NCBI GenBank assembly: GCA_015064255.1
Contig: SVSP01000005.1
Location: 1 to 64,000, forward strand
Length of the DNA: 64,000 nt
Reading direction: 5' to 3'
Source of the DNA: Oscillospiraceae bacterium
Lineage (GTDB): Bacteria > Bacillota > Clostridia > Oscillospirales > CAG-272
The translations under genes and the position numbers were made by a program. Below, in pieces: positions 33,749 to 44,024 of this stretch (positions within the stretch are counted from its first letter, which is position 1; each line of letters begins with the position of its first letter). Below the pieces are notes generated by a model, which saw only the letters and a program-made list of their open reading frames with translations, was not told the DNA's origin and made no database searches.

Positions 33749-35416
33749 ATGATATTATCAGGAGCAGATATAATTGTCAGAACTCTGATCGAACAGGGGT
33801 GTGAGACCGTTTTCGGTTATCCGGGCGGTCAGATAATAAACGTTTATGATTCGCTCTATAAATATTCGGGAGAAATAAAGCACGTTCTTGCCGCACACGA
33901 GCAGGGCGCCGCACACGCGGCGGACGGATATGCCCGCGCAACAGGCAAGGTCGGTGTCGTAATTGCGACGTCCGGTCCCGGCGCGACCAATCTTGTCACG
34001 GGTATTGCGACAGCACAGCTTGACTCTGTTCCCGTAGTGGCAATTACGGGAAACGTACCCACGTATCAGATAGGCACGGACAGCTTTCAGGAAATAGATA
34101 TCACGGGTGTGACTCTCCCCATAACAAAGCAAAATTACTGTGTAGGCTCGGTTGAAGAGCTTGCAGATACGATACGCGAGGCATTCAAAATAGCGTCGTC
34201 GGGCAGACCGGGTCCCGTACTCGTTGACGTGCCCAAGGACGTTCAGATAGCAAAATGTGAATACGAGCCGATGCCTCCCGTACAGCCTTACGAAAAAAGT
34301 GCCGCAAAGGATATACGCATAAAGGAAGCGGCGGAGTGCATAAACGCTTGTGAAAGACCGTTTATTTACTACGGCGGCGGAGTTGTTTCAAGCGAAGCGC
34401 AGGACGAGCTTTTCGCCCTCGCAGAGCTTATAGACGCTCCTATCGGCTGTTCGATGATGGGAATATCGGGCGTACCGACAGATCATCCGAGATTTCTCGG
34501 AATGCAGGGTATGCACGGACATTTTGCTTCGTCGATGGCTATGCACAGCGCAGACTGTATAATCTCGCTCGGCGTAAGATTTAACGACAGAGTTACGGGC
34601 AACCGCGCAAAATTCGCAACGAAGGCGAAGATTGTTCATATAGACGTTGACGGCTCCGAGCTTTCGAAGACGGTAAACGCGGCTCACGGTCTGCGAGCAG
34701 ACGTGAAGCTCACGCTTCAGAAGCTTCTTCCGCTGATAAACAAGGTAGAACGCCCCGAATGGCAGAAAAAGATAACAGAGCTTCGCGCAGAAGAGGAAAA
34801 TTATCTCGATAACAGAGAAGGACTCACTCCGCGCGCGGCGATACTGACGCTCAATAAGCACCTCGGAGAAAACACTCCCGTGGCAACGGACGTCGGACAG
34901 CATCAGATGTGGTCGGCACAGAATCTTAATTTCAAAAAGAGCAGAAGATTCGTTTCAAGCGGCGGACTCGGCACGATGGGATTCGGACTCGGCGCGGCTA
35001 TCGGCGCTCAGGTCGGTACAAAAGAGCACGCCGTTCTCGTGACGGGCGACGGAAGCTTCGGTATGTGTCTGAACGAGCTTGCTACCGCGGTTTCGTACAA
35101 TATTCCCGTGGTAATTCTGCTTATGAACAACGGTGTTCTCGGTATGGTGCGTCAGTGGCAGACACTTTTCTTTGATAAGCACTATTCCAATACCGTACTC
35201 GACAGAAAGACCGATTTCGTTAAGCTCGCAGAAGCGTTTGGCGCAAAGGGCGAGGCTGTTTCGAGCGTGGAAGCGCTTGACGAAGCTCTCGGACGGGCTT
35301 TCAAGGAAAACGGACCTTACGTTATCGACTGCAAGATAGATAAAGATGAATTCGTTCTCCCGATGCTTCCTCCCGGCGGCTCTATGGACGATATCATAGT
35401 AAAGGTTGGTGAATGA
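33749..35416 (+). CDS. ilvB: Acetolactate synthase large (catalytic) subunit
   Basis: This 555-residue thiamine-diphosphate enzyme condenses pyruvate with pyruvate or 2-oxobutyrate as the first common step of Val/Leu/Ile synthesis. It shows GYPGGQIINVYD, the catalytic Glu in AAHEQGAAHAADGYAR, a central FAD-binding-like region and the ThDP motif GDGSFGMCLNELATAV..NN. The ATG at 33749 has GAGAAAGG 8 nt upstream. An ATG six codons earlier lacks an RBS. Its stop overlaps the ilvN start by 4 nt (ATGA), giving coupled synthesis of the two subunits. Confidence 0.96.
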   Translation: MILSGADIIVRTLIEQGCETVFGYPGGQIINVYDSLYKYSGEIKHVLAAHEQGAAHAADGYARATGKVGVVIATSGPGATNLVTGIATAQLDSVPVVAITGNVPTYQIGTDSFQEIDITGVTLPITKQNYCVGSVEELADTIREAFKIASSGRPGPVLVDVPKDVQIAKCEYEPMPPVQPYEKSAAKDIRIKEAAECINACERPFIYYGGGVVSSEAQDELFALAELIDAPIGCSMMGISGVPTDHPRFLGMQGMHGHFASSMAMHSADCIISLGVRFNDRVTGNRAKFATKAKIVHIDVDGSELSKTVNAAHGLRADVKLTLQKLLPLINKVERPEWQKKITELRAEEENYLDNREGLTPRAAILTLNKHLGENTPVATDVGQHQMWSAQNLNFKKSRRFVSSGGLGTMGFGLGAAIGAQVGTKEHAVLVTGDGSFGMCLNELATAVSYNIPVVILLMNNGVLGMVRQWQTLFFDKHYSNTVLDRKTDFVKLAEAFGAKGEAVSSVEALDEALGRAFKENGPYVIDCKIDKDEFVLPMLPPGGSMDDIIVKVGE

Positions 35417-35922
35417 GAATGAACAGATATACAGTAGCCGTTCTCGTACAGAACAAATTCGGTGTACTTAACCGCGTTACGAGTATGTTCCGCCGCCGCA
35501 GATTCAATATCGATGCACTTACGGTAAGTGAGACCGAATCTCCCGATTATTCGCGTATAACCGTGATATTCGACGGCGACTCGGCAAGTAAAAAACAGCT
35601 TGTTGAACAGCTTTATAAGCTCCCCGAGGTCTGCTCGATAAAAGAGCTTGACAATGAAAATTCGGTAAGCAGCGAGCTTCTCCTTATAAAGATGGAAAAC
35701 AGCGCGGAAACAAGAGAAGAGATTCGCTCGGCAGCCGATGCGTTTGATGCAAAGATCGTCGATTACACGAGAGAAGCGGTAATGATGCAGGTTACGGGCG
35801 ACAGCCGCCGCATTGACGATTTTATAAATCTTATGCGCGACTATAAAATACTTGAGATCTGCCGCACCGGTATAGTTTCGCTTGAACGCGGAAACAAAAC
35901 CATTCGCGAAGAATTGAATTGA
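35413..35922 (+). CDS. ilvN: Acetolactate synthase small (regulatory) subunit
   Basis: This 169-residue protein has an N-terminal ACT domain (YTVAVLVQNKFGVLNRVTSMFRRRRFNIDAL) that binds valine for feedback control, and a C-terminal activating domain. The length is typical of small subunits. It overlaps ilvB by 4 nt and is followed after 41 nt by ilvC. Confidence 0.95.
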   Translation: MRMNRYTVAVLVQNKFGVLNRVTSMFRRRRFNIDALTVSETESPDYSRITVIFDGDSASKKQLVEQLYKLPEVCSIKELDNENSVSSELLLIKMENSAETREEIRSAADAFDAKIVDYTREAVMMQVTGDSRRIDDFINLMRDYKILEICRTGIVSLERGNKTIREELN

Positions 35923-35933
35923 TTTTAAAATAA

Positions 35934-36980
<1,047 letters not shown>

Positions 36981-36990
36981 CAAACACTAT

Positions 36991-37027
36991 TCCGGAGGGC
37001 GTATTATGCGTTCCTCCGGACTTTGCT
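36991..37027 (+). terminator. Hairpin between ilvC and ilvD (weak terminator)
   Basis: TCCGGAGG (36991-36998) pairs with CCTCCGGA (37013-37020). The tail CTTTGCTTG is only partly T-rich, so transcription into ilvD is likely to continue in part. Confidence 0.6.
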
Positions 37028-37065
37028 TGATAATTAAGTAATCTTCGAGAAAGCGAAGGCGACGC

Positions 37066-37170
37066 GGGACGCCCGGGAGGTCGTCCCCTACAAGAAGCAG
37101 ACGATTCCTTTTTTCAAAAAGGGTTTTCGGAAAAGCGAAAGGAAAACGGACAGTCGGGGACGCCTGTCCC
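37066..37170 (+). repeat. Two GGGAC-type palindromes
   Basis: Two hairpins, GGGACG/CGTCCC (37066-37087) and GGGAC/GTCCC (37157-37170), carry the GTCCCTAC-type ends seen near 20183. They lie in the 320-bp gap between ilvC and ilvD, which has no gene. Confidence 0.6.
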
Positions 37171-37195
37171 TACGGGGATGAAATTTTCCCTTTTT

Positions 37196-37291
37196 AGTAA
37201 AGTTTTTGGGAAAGTTTGAAAACCTTTTTTACAAAAAAGGTTTTCAAGAAAGTTTTTGAAAGGTATGGAAAACTTTTCTCAAAAGTTTTCC
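37196..37291 (+). repeat. AGTAAAGTTTTT repeat abutting ilvD
   Basis: The copy starts AGTAAAGTTTTTGGG and contains two perfect hairpins: GAAAACCTTTTTT/AAAAAAGGTTTTC (37218-37245) and GGAAAACTTTT/AAAAGTTTTCC (37267-37291). The second ends 9 nt before the likely ilvD start. Confidence 0.75.
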
Positions 37292-37300
37292 GAATATAAT

Positions 37301-38950
37301 ATGGAAAAGATAGTAAAAGGTGTGGGAAATGCTCCGCACAGATCACTTTATCACGCTCTCGGAATGACAAACGAAGAGATGGACAGACCGATGATAGGAA
37401 TAGTCAGCTCGTATAACGAGATCGTTCCCGGTCATATGAATCTTGATAAAATAGTTGAAGCGGTAAGACTCGGAGTTGCGATGGCAGGCGGAACGCCCGT
37501 GGTGTTTCCTGCGATTGCAGTATGCGACGGTATAGCGATGGGACACGAGGGTATGAAATATTCTCTCGTTACACGTGACCTTATCGCCGATTCGACCGAG
37601 GCTATGACGATTGCACACGGATTTGATGCGCTCGTTATGGTGCCTAACTGCGATAAAAACGTGCCGGGACTGCTTATGGCGGCGGCGAGAATGAATATTC
37701 CTACCGTATTCGTAAGCGGCGGCCCGATGCTTGCGGGACATGTCGGCGGCAAGAAGAGAAGTCTTTCAAGTATGTTCGAAGCGGTCGGACAGTATAACGC
37801 AGGCAAGATAGGCGACTCGGAGCTTGAAGAATTCGAGTGCAAGGTGTGTCCTACCTGCGGTTCTTGCTCGGGAATGTACACTGCCAACTCGATGAACTGC
37901 CTTACAGAGGTTCTCGGAATGGGACTTCGCGGCAACGGAACTATCCCGGCGGTATATTCTTCAAGAATTGAACTTGCAAAGCACGCAGGAATGGCAATAA
38001 TGGAAATGCTCAGAAAGAATATTCGTCCGCGCGATATTATGACAAAGGATGCGTTTATGAACGCGCTGACAGTTGATATGGCACTTGGATGCTCAACAAA
38101 CAGTATGCTCCATCTTCCCGCTATCGCACACGAATGCGGAATTGATATAAATCTCGATATTGCAAACGAAATAAGCTCGAAAACACCGAATCTTTGTCAC
38201 CTTGCCCCCGCAGGTCCGACCTATATGGAAGACCTTGATGAAGCGGGCGGAGTTTATGCGGTTATGAACGAGCTTGCAAAGCGCGGACTTATAAATGAAA
38301 ACTGTATAACGGTTACAGGCAAAACCGTGGGCGAAAATATCAAAAACTGTGTAAATACTGATCCGTCGGTAATCCGTCCTGTCGAAAATCCGTATAGTCG
38401 GACGGGCGGAATTGCCGTGCTAAAAGGAAATCTCGCTCCCGAGGGAAGCGTTGTAAAGCGTTCGGCGGTTTCCGAAAAGATGCTCGTCCACGAAGGACCC
38501 GCAAAGGTGTTCGACTGCGAGGAAGACGCTCAGGCGGCGATAAACGCAGGAAAGATAGTTGCGGGTGACGTTGTTGTTATTCGTTACGAAGGACCGAAAG
38601 GCGGTCCCGGAATGCGCGAAATGCTCAATCCCACATCGGCAATTATGGGAATGGGACTCGGCGACAGCGTTGCGCTTATTACAGACGGACGCTTCAGCGG
38701 TGCAACGAGAGGTGCGTGCGTCGGTCATATCACTCCCGAGGCGGCAAGCGGCGGACTTATCGGAATTGTTGAAGACGGCGATATCATAAGCATAAATATC
38801 CCCGAAAACAAGATCGAACTGAAGGTCGATGAAGCAGTTATCGCAGAAAGACTTAAGAATTTCACACCTAAAACAAAGGAACTTACAGGATATCTGAAGC
38901 GTTATGCAAAGCTCGTGTCGGGCGGCGCTTACGGAGCTATCCTTGAATAA
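37301..38950 (+). CDS. ilvD: Dihydroxy-acid dehydratase
   Basis: This enzyme converts dihydroxy acids to 2-oxo acids in Val/Ile synthesis using an Fe-S cluster. The cluster cysteines lie in [30 protein letters not shown] and nearby positions, and the C-terminal barrel contains [14 protein letters not shown]. The start is uncertain. The ATG at 37301 gives 549 residues and the usual distance to NAPHRS but has no clear RBS. An ATG at 37265 adds 12 residues encoded by a repeat-derived hairpin and has AAAGG only 1 nt away. I prefer 37301. The next gene follows after 4 nt. Confidence 0.95.
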   Translation: MEKIVKGVGNAPHRSLYHALGMTNEEMDRPMIGIVSSYNEIVPGHMNLDKIVEAVRLGVAMAGGTPVVFPAIAVCDGIAMGHEGMKYSLVTRDLIADSTEAMTIAHGFDALVMVPNCDKNVPGLLMAAARMNIPTVFVSGGPMLAGHVGGKKRSLSSMFEAVGQYNAGKIGDSELEEFECKVCPTCGSCSGMYTANSMNCLTEVLGMGLRGNGTIPAVYSSRIELAKHAGMAIMEMLRKNIRPRDIMTKDAFMNALTVDMALGCSTNSMLHLPAIAHECGIDINLDIANEISSKTPNLCHLAPAGPTYMEDLDEAGGVYAVMNELAKRGLINENCITVTGKTVGENIKNCVNTDPSVIRPVENPYSRTGGIAVLKGNLAPEGSVVKRSAVSEKMLVHEGPAKVFDCEEDAQAAINAGKIVAGDVVVIRYEGPKGGPGMREMLNPTSAIMGMGLGDSVALITDGRFSGATRGACVGHITPEAASGGLIGIVEDGDIISINIPENKIELKVDEAVIAERLKNFTPKTKELTGYLKRYAKLVSGGAYGAILE

Positions 38951-38954
38951 AATT

Positions 38955-40175
38955 ATGGAAAATAAAAAGCTTAAAACACTCGGACTTCGGCTGCGCTCGC
39001 TGACACTTTTCAGAGAGCTTCTTGCCGATCCGATAATAAACGCGCTTGGCAAGTGCGTTGACACTCTCGCCGAGGGCGATAACAGCGAAAAAATATCGGC
39101 ATACTGCGAATTTGTTTCGCTTCTTTATAAAAAAGGCGGAAATCTGTCGAAATATCTGCGCGAAGCGGTAAGAGATAGCGAAAACGTGTATATCCGAACT
39201 GTCGGAAAAGGCGAAAAGCCTGCCGATTTTCTTGAAAACGCGCTGAAAGCGGAGCTTAATATACTCGAAGAGATCGCAACGCTTGCCTCGAAAGAGCTTT
39301 CAAAAATTATTGAAGGCGAAATTTTCCTTCCCGAATATCAGACGGAAAATTTCTCACTCTCCGATTTTTATAGAGAGCATATCGCGAGCATAGGCAAAAA
39401 GGGATACGGCGTTTACGCGAGATACCGTATGTTCTATCTCGGTGCCGATAACAAGATCGTGCCCGTTCACAGCCCCGACGAAACAAAGCTTTCTTCGCTT
39501 GTCGATTACGAAAGGGAACAGAAGATCATTCTCGACAATACGAGAGCGCTTCTTGCGGGTAAGCCTGCGGCGAATATTCTTCTCACGGGTGACGCAGGTA
39601 CGGGAAAATCCTCGACGGTAAAGGCAATAGTAAACGAGCTTTATACCGAGGGACTTCGCATTATCGAGGTCAGAAAGGATCAGCTTCACAGTATTGCGGG
39701 GCTTCTCGACACGCTGAGCGAAAATCCGCTGAAATTTATTCTATTCGTTGACGACCTCTCTTTCCAGAAGGATGACGATAATTACAGCGCACTCAAAGCA
39801 GTGCTTGAAGGCTCGGTTTCGGCGAAATCGCAGAACGTTGTAATTTATGCGACAAGTAACAGAAGACATATCGTTAAAGAAAAATTCTCGGACAGAGAAG
39901 GAGACGATATTCACAGAAACGATACGATGCAGGAGATGGTATCCCTTTCCGAGCGCTTCGGAATACACGTTACCTTCAAGCGTCCCGACAAGCAGACATA
40001 TCTTGATATCGTAAGACATCTTGCCATTGAGGCGGGAATAAACGATATGGCAGAGGACGAGATAGACCTTCTTGCAGAGCAGTATGCACTCGGCAGAGGC
40101 GGACGCTCGGCAAGAGCCGCAAAACAGTTCGTTGACGGACTTATAGCATCGGTCAAGGAAGCAAAAGATCAGTAA
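38955..40175 (+). CDS. DUF815-type P-loop ATPase
   Basis: This 406-residue protein has a helical N-terminal ~150 residues followed by an AAA-like ATPase with Walker A GDAGTGKSS, Walker B LFVDDLSF, and YATSNRRHIVKE with sensor and Arg residues. This layout matches DUF815 ATPases, whose function is unknown. It starts 4 nt after the ilvD stop, so it is in the ilv transcript. It does not resemble the Vps4-like ATPase at 18999. Confidence 0.82.
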   Translation: MENKKLKTLGLRLRSLTLFRELLADPIINALGKCVDTLAEGDNSEKISAYCEFVSLLYKKGGNLSKYLREAVRDSENVYIRTVGKGEKPADFLENALKAELNILEEIATLASKELSKIIEGEIFLPEYQTENFSLSDFYREHIASIGKKGYGVYARYRMFYLGADNKIVPVHSPDETKLSSLVDYEREQKIILDNTRALLAGKPAANILLTGDAGTGKSSTVKAIVNELYTEGLRIIEVRKDQLHSIAGLLDTLSENPLKFILFVDDLSFQKDDDNYSALKAVLEGSVSAKSQNVVIYATSNRRHIVKEKFSDREGDDIHRNDTMQEMVSLSERFGIHVTFKRPDKQTYLDIVRHLAIEAGINDMAEDEIDLLAEQYALGRGGRSARAAKQFVDGLIASVKEAKDQ

Positions 40176-40201
40176 AAGCGTATGAAGAAAGGAACTTTCT
40201 G

Positions 40202-40924
40202 ATGGAAAAGATAATAAATTATGAAAATTTGCGCTATTTTACCTACTCAAACGATAAGCTTTGTACGGGTGAGATAAAAGGAATTGTAATATCATTTTTC
40301 GGACTCGGAAATGCATCGATGTTTTGGGAAGACACGGACGAAGGAATTATGTTCGCAAAAGAAAATATAATTCTTCTTGTGCCCTATAACAATCCTTGGG
40401 CGTGGATGAACCGCCAATCTATCGACTATACCGACGAAATAGTTGACGTTATTATTGAAAAATATTCGCTTTCCGATAATATTCCGATCGTTTCAAGCGG
40501 CGGAAGTATGGGCGGACTTGCATCTCTCGTTTATACGAGATATGCAAAGCGCACTCCGGTTGCCTGTGTTTCGAACTGCCCCGTTTGCGACCTGCCGTAT
40601 CACTACACGGAGCGCCCCGACCTTCCGAGAACGCTTTACAGCGCGCTTGCAAACGAGGAAGGCACTCTCGCCGATGCGCTTGAAAGATATTCGCCTCTTC
40701 ATCTTGCCGACACTATGCCCGACGTGGATTATTATATCTTCCATTGTACGGCAGACCTCGCGGTGAATAAGGAAAAACACAGCGACGTTTTCGTGGAAGC
40801 TATGAAAGAGTCGCACAAGGTGACTTATAATATAGTTCCCGACAGAGGTCACTGCGACCTGACTCCCGAAATGCGTGAGCTTTACGATAAGTACAGAATT
40901 TCGGCTGTTACCGAAAATAAATAA
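40202..40924 (+). CDS. Alpha/beta hydrolase
   Basis: This 240-residue protein has a nucleophile elbow GGSMGGL, a candidate acid in CTADLAVN and the catalytic His in DRGHCDL. It is a small cytosolic esterase or peptidase-like hydrolase with unknown substrate. GAAAGGA precedes ATG, 26 nt after the DUF815 gene. It is the last gene before the bidirectional terminator. Confidence 0.8.
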   Translation: MEKIINYENLRYFTYSNDKLCTGEIKGIVISFFGLGNASMFWEDTDEGIMFAKENIILLVPYNNPWAWMNRQSIDYTDEIVDVIIEKYSLSDNIPIVSSGGSMGGLASLVYTRYAKRTPVACVSNCPVCDLPYHYTERPDLPRTLYSALANEEGTLADALERYSPLHLADTMPDVDYYIFHCTADLAVNKEKHSDVFVEAMKESHKVTYNIVPDRGHCDLTPEMRELYDKYRISAVTENK

Positions 40925-40925
40925 T

Positions 40926-40962
40926 AAAAATCCGCAGAGATTAAACTCTCTGCGGATTTTTT
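40926..40962. terminator. Bidirectional terminator
   Basis: AAAAATCCGCAGAGA pairs with TCTCTGCGGATTTTTT. It ends the ilv-linked transcript and also sits at the 3' end of the small minus-strand gene 40961-41038. Confidence 0.92.
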
Positions 40963-41038
40963 AATTCCGTGTAAGATAATCCATAAAATTGTTCCAATCC
41001 TCGCGGCTCAAATACATACTTGGAACAATAGGTGTCAT
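40961..41038 (-). CDS. Putative 25-residue small protein
   Basis: The frame encodes a 25-residue peptide starting MTPIVPSMYL and ending DYLTRN, with a central SREDWNNF. It has full expression signals: AGGAGG 9 nt before the ATG, a promoter at 41073-41101 and a terminator that overlaps its stop codon. There is no hydrophobic segment. I recognise no family. It may be a genuine small protein or the shortened remainder of a longer gene. Confidence 0.55.
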   Translation of the reverse strand: MTPIVPSMYLSREDWNNFMDYLTRN

Positions 41039-41072
41039 TTTTGTTCCCTCCTTTTTTGCTGAATCAACTGTA

Positions 41073-41101
41073 ATTTTATCACGCTGTACGGAAATTGTGA
41101 A
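41073..41101 (-). promoter_or_regulatory. Promoter of the 25-residue ORF
   Basis: Minus strand: -35 TTCACA, 17-nt spacer ending GCGTGA, -10 TAAAAT. Confidence 0.7.
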
Positions 41102-41130
41102 TCTTTTCGCCGCGGATTTTAGGAGAAAAT

Positions 41131-41163
41131 AAAAAAGCAGTCGGGTATTTTCCGCCTGCTTTT
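41131..41163 (-). terminator. Terminator of the Gfo/Idh/MocA gene
   Basis: On the minus strand AAAAGCAG..GG / CC..CTGCTTTTTT, a few bases past the stop codon at 41169. Confidence 0.85.
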
Positions 41164-41168
41164 GTATT

Positions 41169-42248
41169 TTAATACGTAAGCTTTATTTCGTGACCTGCCT
41201 TGGAAGACTCGTATATGCCCATAAGCATAGCCTGAAGCTGTACAGCCTGATCAATGCTCGAAGAGGGTGTCTTGTCGTTTCTGATGCAGTCGATGAAATG
41301 GTCGATCTCGTTTTCGAAAATGTCGCCTGCGAAATCGCCCTCGATGTTTTCTTCAACAAGCTTTTCGCCGTCAGCCTTGTAAAGCTTGAAGGGTTCAAGT
41401 GTGATTCCCGCTTTTTCGCCCGCCACCTGAGTGGAGTTGTTGATGGGTCCGTTGAACGACCAAGCTGTTTCGAAAATAAGCTGTGCGCCGTTTTCAAAAC
41501 GGAATACTCCGCAAGCAGAGTCTTCAACGTCAAACTTGTAATCGGGAACCTGCGCGCCCGACCAGGAGTTTGTAGCCGAAACCTTGCCTGTTACAGGGTC
41601 GACCTTGGGCTCTTCACGGTAGTCGCCGATCTTGTAGGACGCCGTTGCCGAAACAGAAACAGGCTTCGGGCAACCCATCATATACCAAGCGAGGTCGATT
41701 CTGTGTACGCCGATGTCGATGATCGGACCGCCGCCTGCGTATTTTGTGCAGGAGAACCAACCGCCGGGGATACCTCTCTGACGTACGTATGCTGTCTTTC
41801 CGTAATAAACGTCGCCGAGAACGCCCTCGTCAACGAGCTTTCTTGCGTGTACCGCCGCTTTTCCGTAACGAAGCGGAACGGCAAGCATAAACTTAACGCC
41901 GTTTCTTTCAACAGCTTCCTTGAGTGCGAGAGCATCTTCGAGATTGTGGCATATCGGTTTTTCGCACATTACGTGGCAGCCTGCATTTGCCGCTGCGATA
42001 GATACGGGGCCGTGAGCTGCGGGCCAGGTACAAACGTCGACGTAATCGGGCTTGCAGTTTGCAAGAAGCTCTTCGACAGAGCTGTAAGCTGCGGGGATTC
42101 CGAATTTTTCAGCAAAAGCCTTTGCTTTTTCGAAGTCGATATCTGCGCACGCGATAACTTCAACATCATCTCTCTTCATATAAACAGGCATATGAGCGCT
42201 TCTGCAAATATTACCGGTACCAACTACCGCTATTTTGATCTTTTCCAT
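41169..42248 (-). CDS. Gfo/Idh/MocA-family NAD(P)-dependent oxidoreductase
   Basis: This 359-residue protein has an N-terminal Rossmann fold (AVVGTGNICRSAH), the EKPICHNL motif with the catalytic Lys, and GGGPIIDIGVHRIDL with the Asp/His pair that binds sugar hydroxyls. These enzymes oxidise or epimerise sugars and inositols. The position beside GH43 genes suggests a role with released pentoses or hexoses. GGAGG precedes ATG. It is monocistronic. A 360-codon open frame on the opposite strand is its shadow. Confidence 0.9.
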   Translation of the reverse strand: MEKIKIAVVGTGNICRSAHMPVYMKRDDVEVIACADIDFEKAKAFAEKFGIPAAYSSVEELLANCKPDYVDVCTWPAAHGPVSIAAANAGCHVMCEKPICHNLEDALALKEAVERNGVKFMLAVPLRYGKAAVHARKLVDEGVLGDVYYGKTAYVRQRGIPGGWFSCTKYAGGGPIIDIGVHRIDLAWYMMGCPKPVSVSATASYKIGDYREEPKVDPVTGKVSATNSWSGAQVPDYKFDVEDSACGVFRFENGAQLIFETAWSFNGPINNSTQVAGEKAGITLEPFKLYKADGEKLVEENIEGDFAGDIFENEIDHFIDCIRNDKTPSSSIDQAVQLQAMLMGIYESSKAGHEIKLTY

Positions 42249-42296
42249 TTTAATACCTCCGTATATCCGTAAAACAAGGATATTTAGTGTAACTTT

Positions 42297-42325
42297 ATTA
42301 TAAATCCTTTGAACTTTAATGTCAA
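42297..42325 (-). promoter_or_regulatory. Promoter of the Gfo/Idh/MocA gene
   Basis: Minus strand: -35 TTGACA, 17-nt spacer, -10 TATAAT. Confidence 0.9.
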
Positions 42326-42374
42326 GGCTTTTATGAAAAGTTTTGCGCGGGATGCTTTACCGAGCGATTTGAGT

Positions 42375-43910
42375 TCAGTGTTTATAGCTTATATCGCCCG
42401 ATAGATCTTGTATTATATTCGGCGAAAGTGCTGTTACGGGCCAACCGTTCTCGCTCCAGACGATAGTACTTATGTGAATAGATATGTTGTTTTCGAGATC
42501 GGAGTCCTCTGTCCACATTTCGCTCACCATATACCACTGACCGTTGCTGTCAAGGAAGGGTTGCGCGTGAGCAACTCCTTCTGTGTGCCTCTTGTTTTCG
42601 GTAAGCGCGGTTGAATTTCCTTCAAGCATAGGCTTGCCGTCACGATCAAGATACGGCCCGAAAAGGCTTTCACTTCTTCCGACAGCCCAGTGATAACTAC
42701 CATCCTGTCCGAGGACGCCTCTTGCCACGAAAAGATAATAATAATCACCGCGTTTTACAATATACGGAGCTTCAAGACCGCCGCTTCCCTTGGCGAGATG
42801 CCAAAGCGTGGTTTCTTTCTCGTTGAGCAGACCGGTACTCGGGTCAATGCTCCGCATAAAGATGCCATCCCAATACGATCCAAAAATGAGATAAGTTTTT
42901 CCGTTGTCGTCAACAAAAATATTAGGATCGATGCAGTTGTACGGATCTCCCGCCTTGGATTCAATTACGATACCCATGTCTGTGTATGGTCCCGTTGGCG
43001 AATCGGCATAGACAAGTCCTATAAGGGAGTTTTGAGAACCGAGGGTAGATGCGCAGTAATATATACAAAGCTTGTCGCCGACGGTGTAGAATCCAGGCGC
43101 CCATATTGACGCCGAGTTTCCGAGTTTTTCGGTTATGTAGGATGGGAACGTGTCGAAAACCCAGTTGCAATTTTGCCAGGTTTTAAGATTTGGCGAGCGT
43201 TTTACCATCATTCCTGCGGTCATGTTGATGCTGTAATACGCGCCTTTGTATTCTATTATTTCAGGACAGCTTGTCGGAGCGCCTGTCGCGCCCGACAGTG
43301 AAAGCACAGACGGAAGCTCGTCGTCCTTGTCAAAGACCTTGGATATTTCCCATACAGGTGCGCCTTCTGCCTTTTCAAACAGGATGGCGTCGCATTCTTC
43401 TGAATTTGATTTTCCCGAAAGATATCTTTCTTCGCTTGCAAGGGTTATAAAATATCCGCCGTCGGTCTCTGTAATGCTCCAGCTTTGCAGTAGTTTAGAG
43501 TCTTTTTTGCTGAGGGTGAGCGGTTTGTCCTGATCGCTTGCATCTTTTGAAAGATACAAGCCCGAAACGGCGTTTATAATGTTGTAGCTTTCGTCATCAA
43601 GCTTTGAAAGACGCCATATTTCATCAAGATCTCCGCGATATTTTGCAAGTGTTGCCATCTCGCCCTTTACCGTTCCGAAAGAGCTTCCGCCGATAGAAAA
43701 ACCGTTTTTGGCTTTTATAACGTACGCGGCGCCGTTTTCTAGTTTTGAAGTGTTTTCGGGTGTGGGGTCGGTGTCGTCTTGCGGCAGGTCGGAATCGTTT
43801 TGCGGAGGGAAGGGAATATCGGGTGTAGTTGGCGGTGTCTCAATATTACCGCACGCGGAAATAATTGACAAAACAAGAACAAGAGATAAGACAAATGCCG
43901 TTTTCTTCAT
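42375..43910 (-). CDS. GH43 arabinanase-like lipoprotein with N-terminal lectin-like domain
   Basis: This 511-residue protein has a lipoprotein signal with lipobox LSIISAC (Cys20), an Asp/Pro-rich linker and a ricin-B-like segment (~58-190) with LSK.L..SW repeats. A five-bladed GH43 domain (~205-511) resembles endo-arabinanases, with IDPNIFVDDNGKTYL (pKa-modulating Asp) and GGLEAPYIVK (general-acid Glu). The expected catalytic-base Asp of the HDPSII-like first motif is Cys215 (TSCPEII), so activity is doubtful. It is the only clearly exported glycosidase here, displayed on the outer membrane face of the cell. AGGAG precedes ATG. Confidence 0.88.
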   Translation of the reverse strand: MKKTAFVLSLVLVLSIISACGNIETPPTTPDIPFPPQNDSDLPQDDTDPTPENTSKLENGAAYVIKAKNGFSIGGSSFGTVKGEMATLAKYRGDLDEIWRLSKLDDESYNIINAVSGLYLSKDASDQDKPLTLSKKDSKLLQSWSITETDGGYFITLASEERYLSGKSNSEECDAILFEKAEGAPVWEISKVFDKDDELPSVLSLSGATGAPTSCPEIIEYKGAYYSINMTAGMMVKRSPNLKTWQNCNWVFDTFPSYITEKLGNSASIWAPGFYTVGDKLCIYYCASTLGSQNSLIGLVYADSPTGPYTDMGIVIESKAGDPYNCIDPNIFVDDNGKTYLIFGSYWDGIFMRSIDPSTGLLNEKETTLWHLAKGSGGLEAPYIVKRGDYYYLFVARGVLGQDGSYHWAVGRSESLFGPYLDRDGKPMLEGNSTALTENKRHTEGVAHAQPFLDSNGQWYMVSEMWTEDSDLENNISIHISTIVWSENGWPVTALSPNIIQDLSGDISYKH

Positions 43911-43943
43911 TTTTTGCTCCTATTATAATATACTTGTAGTATT

Positions 43944-43972
43944 ATATTAGCATAGCGCAGAGAAAAAGTCAA
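43944..43972 (-). promoter_or_regulatory. Promoter of the GH43 lipoprotein gene
   Basis: Minus strand: -35 TTGACT, 17-nt spacer, -10 TAATAT; a second TATAAT lies 3 nt further on. Confidence 0.65.
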
Positions 43973-43992
43973 CATAATTTGATTACTGCACC

Positions 43993-44022
43993 CCCCCCGC
44001 GCCACCGCGCGGGGATTTTTTT
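43993..44022 (+). terminator. Orphan plus-strand terminator with C8 run
   Basis: CCCCGCGC pairs with GCGCGGGG and is followed by TTTTTTT on the plus strand, preceded by a run of C. No plus-strand gene lies upstream, so it may end antisense or read-through RNA. Confidence 0.6.
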
Positions 44023-44024
44023 GC

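Noticed and set aside
37066..37291. CRISPR array
   Set aside because: The repeats are palindromes of different sequence without equal spacing or unique spacers. No cas genes are seen in the window.
41190..42272. 360-codon open frame on the plus strand across the Gfo/Idh/MocA gene
   Set aside because: It mirrors the coding strand of a clear oxidoreductase, has no RBS or promoter, and its translation is low-complexity Cys/Val/Phe-rich shadow sequence.
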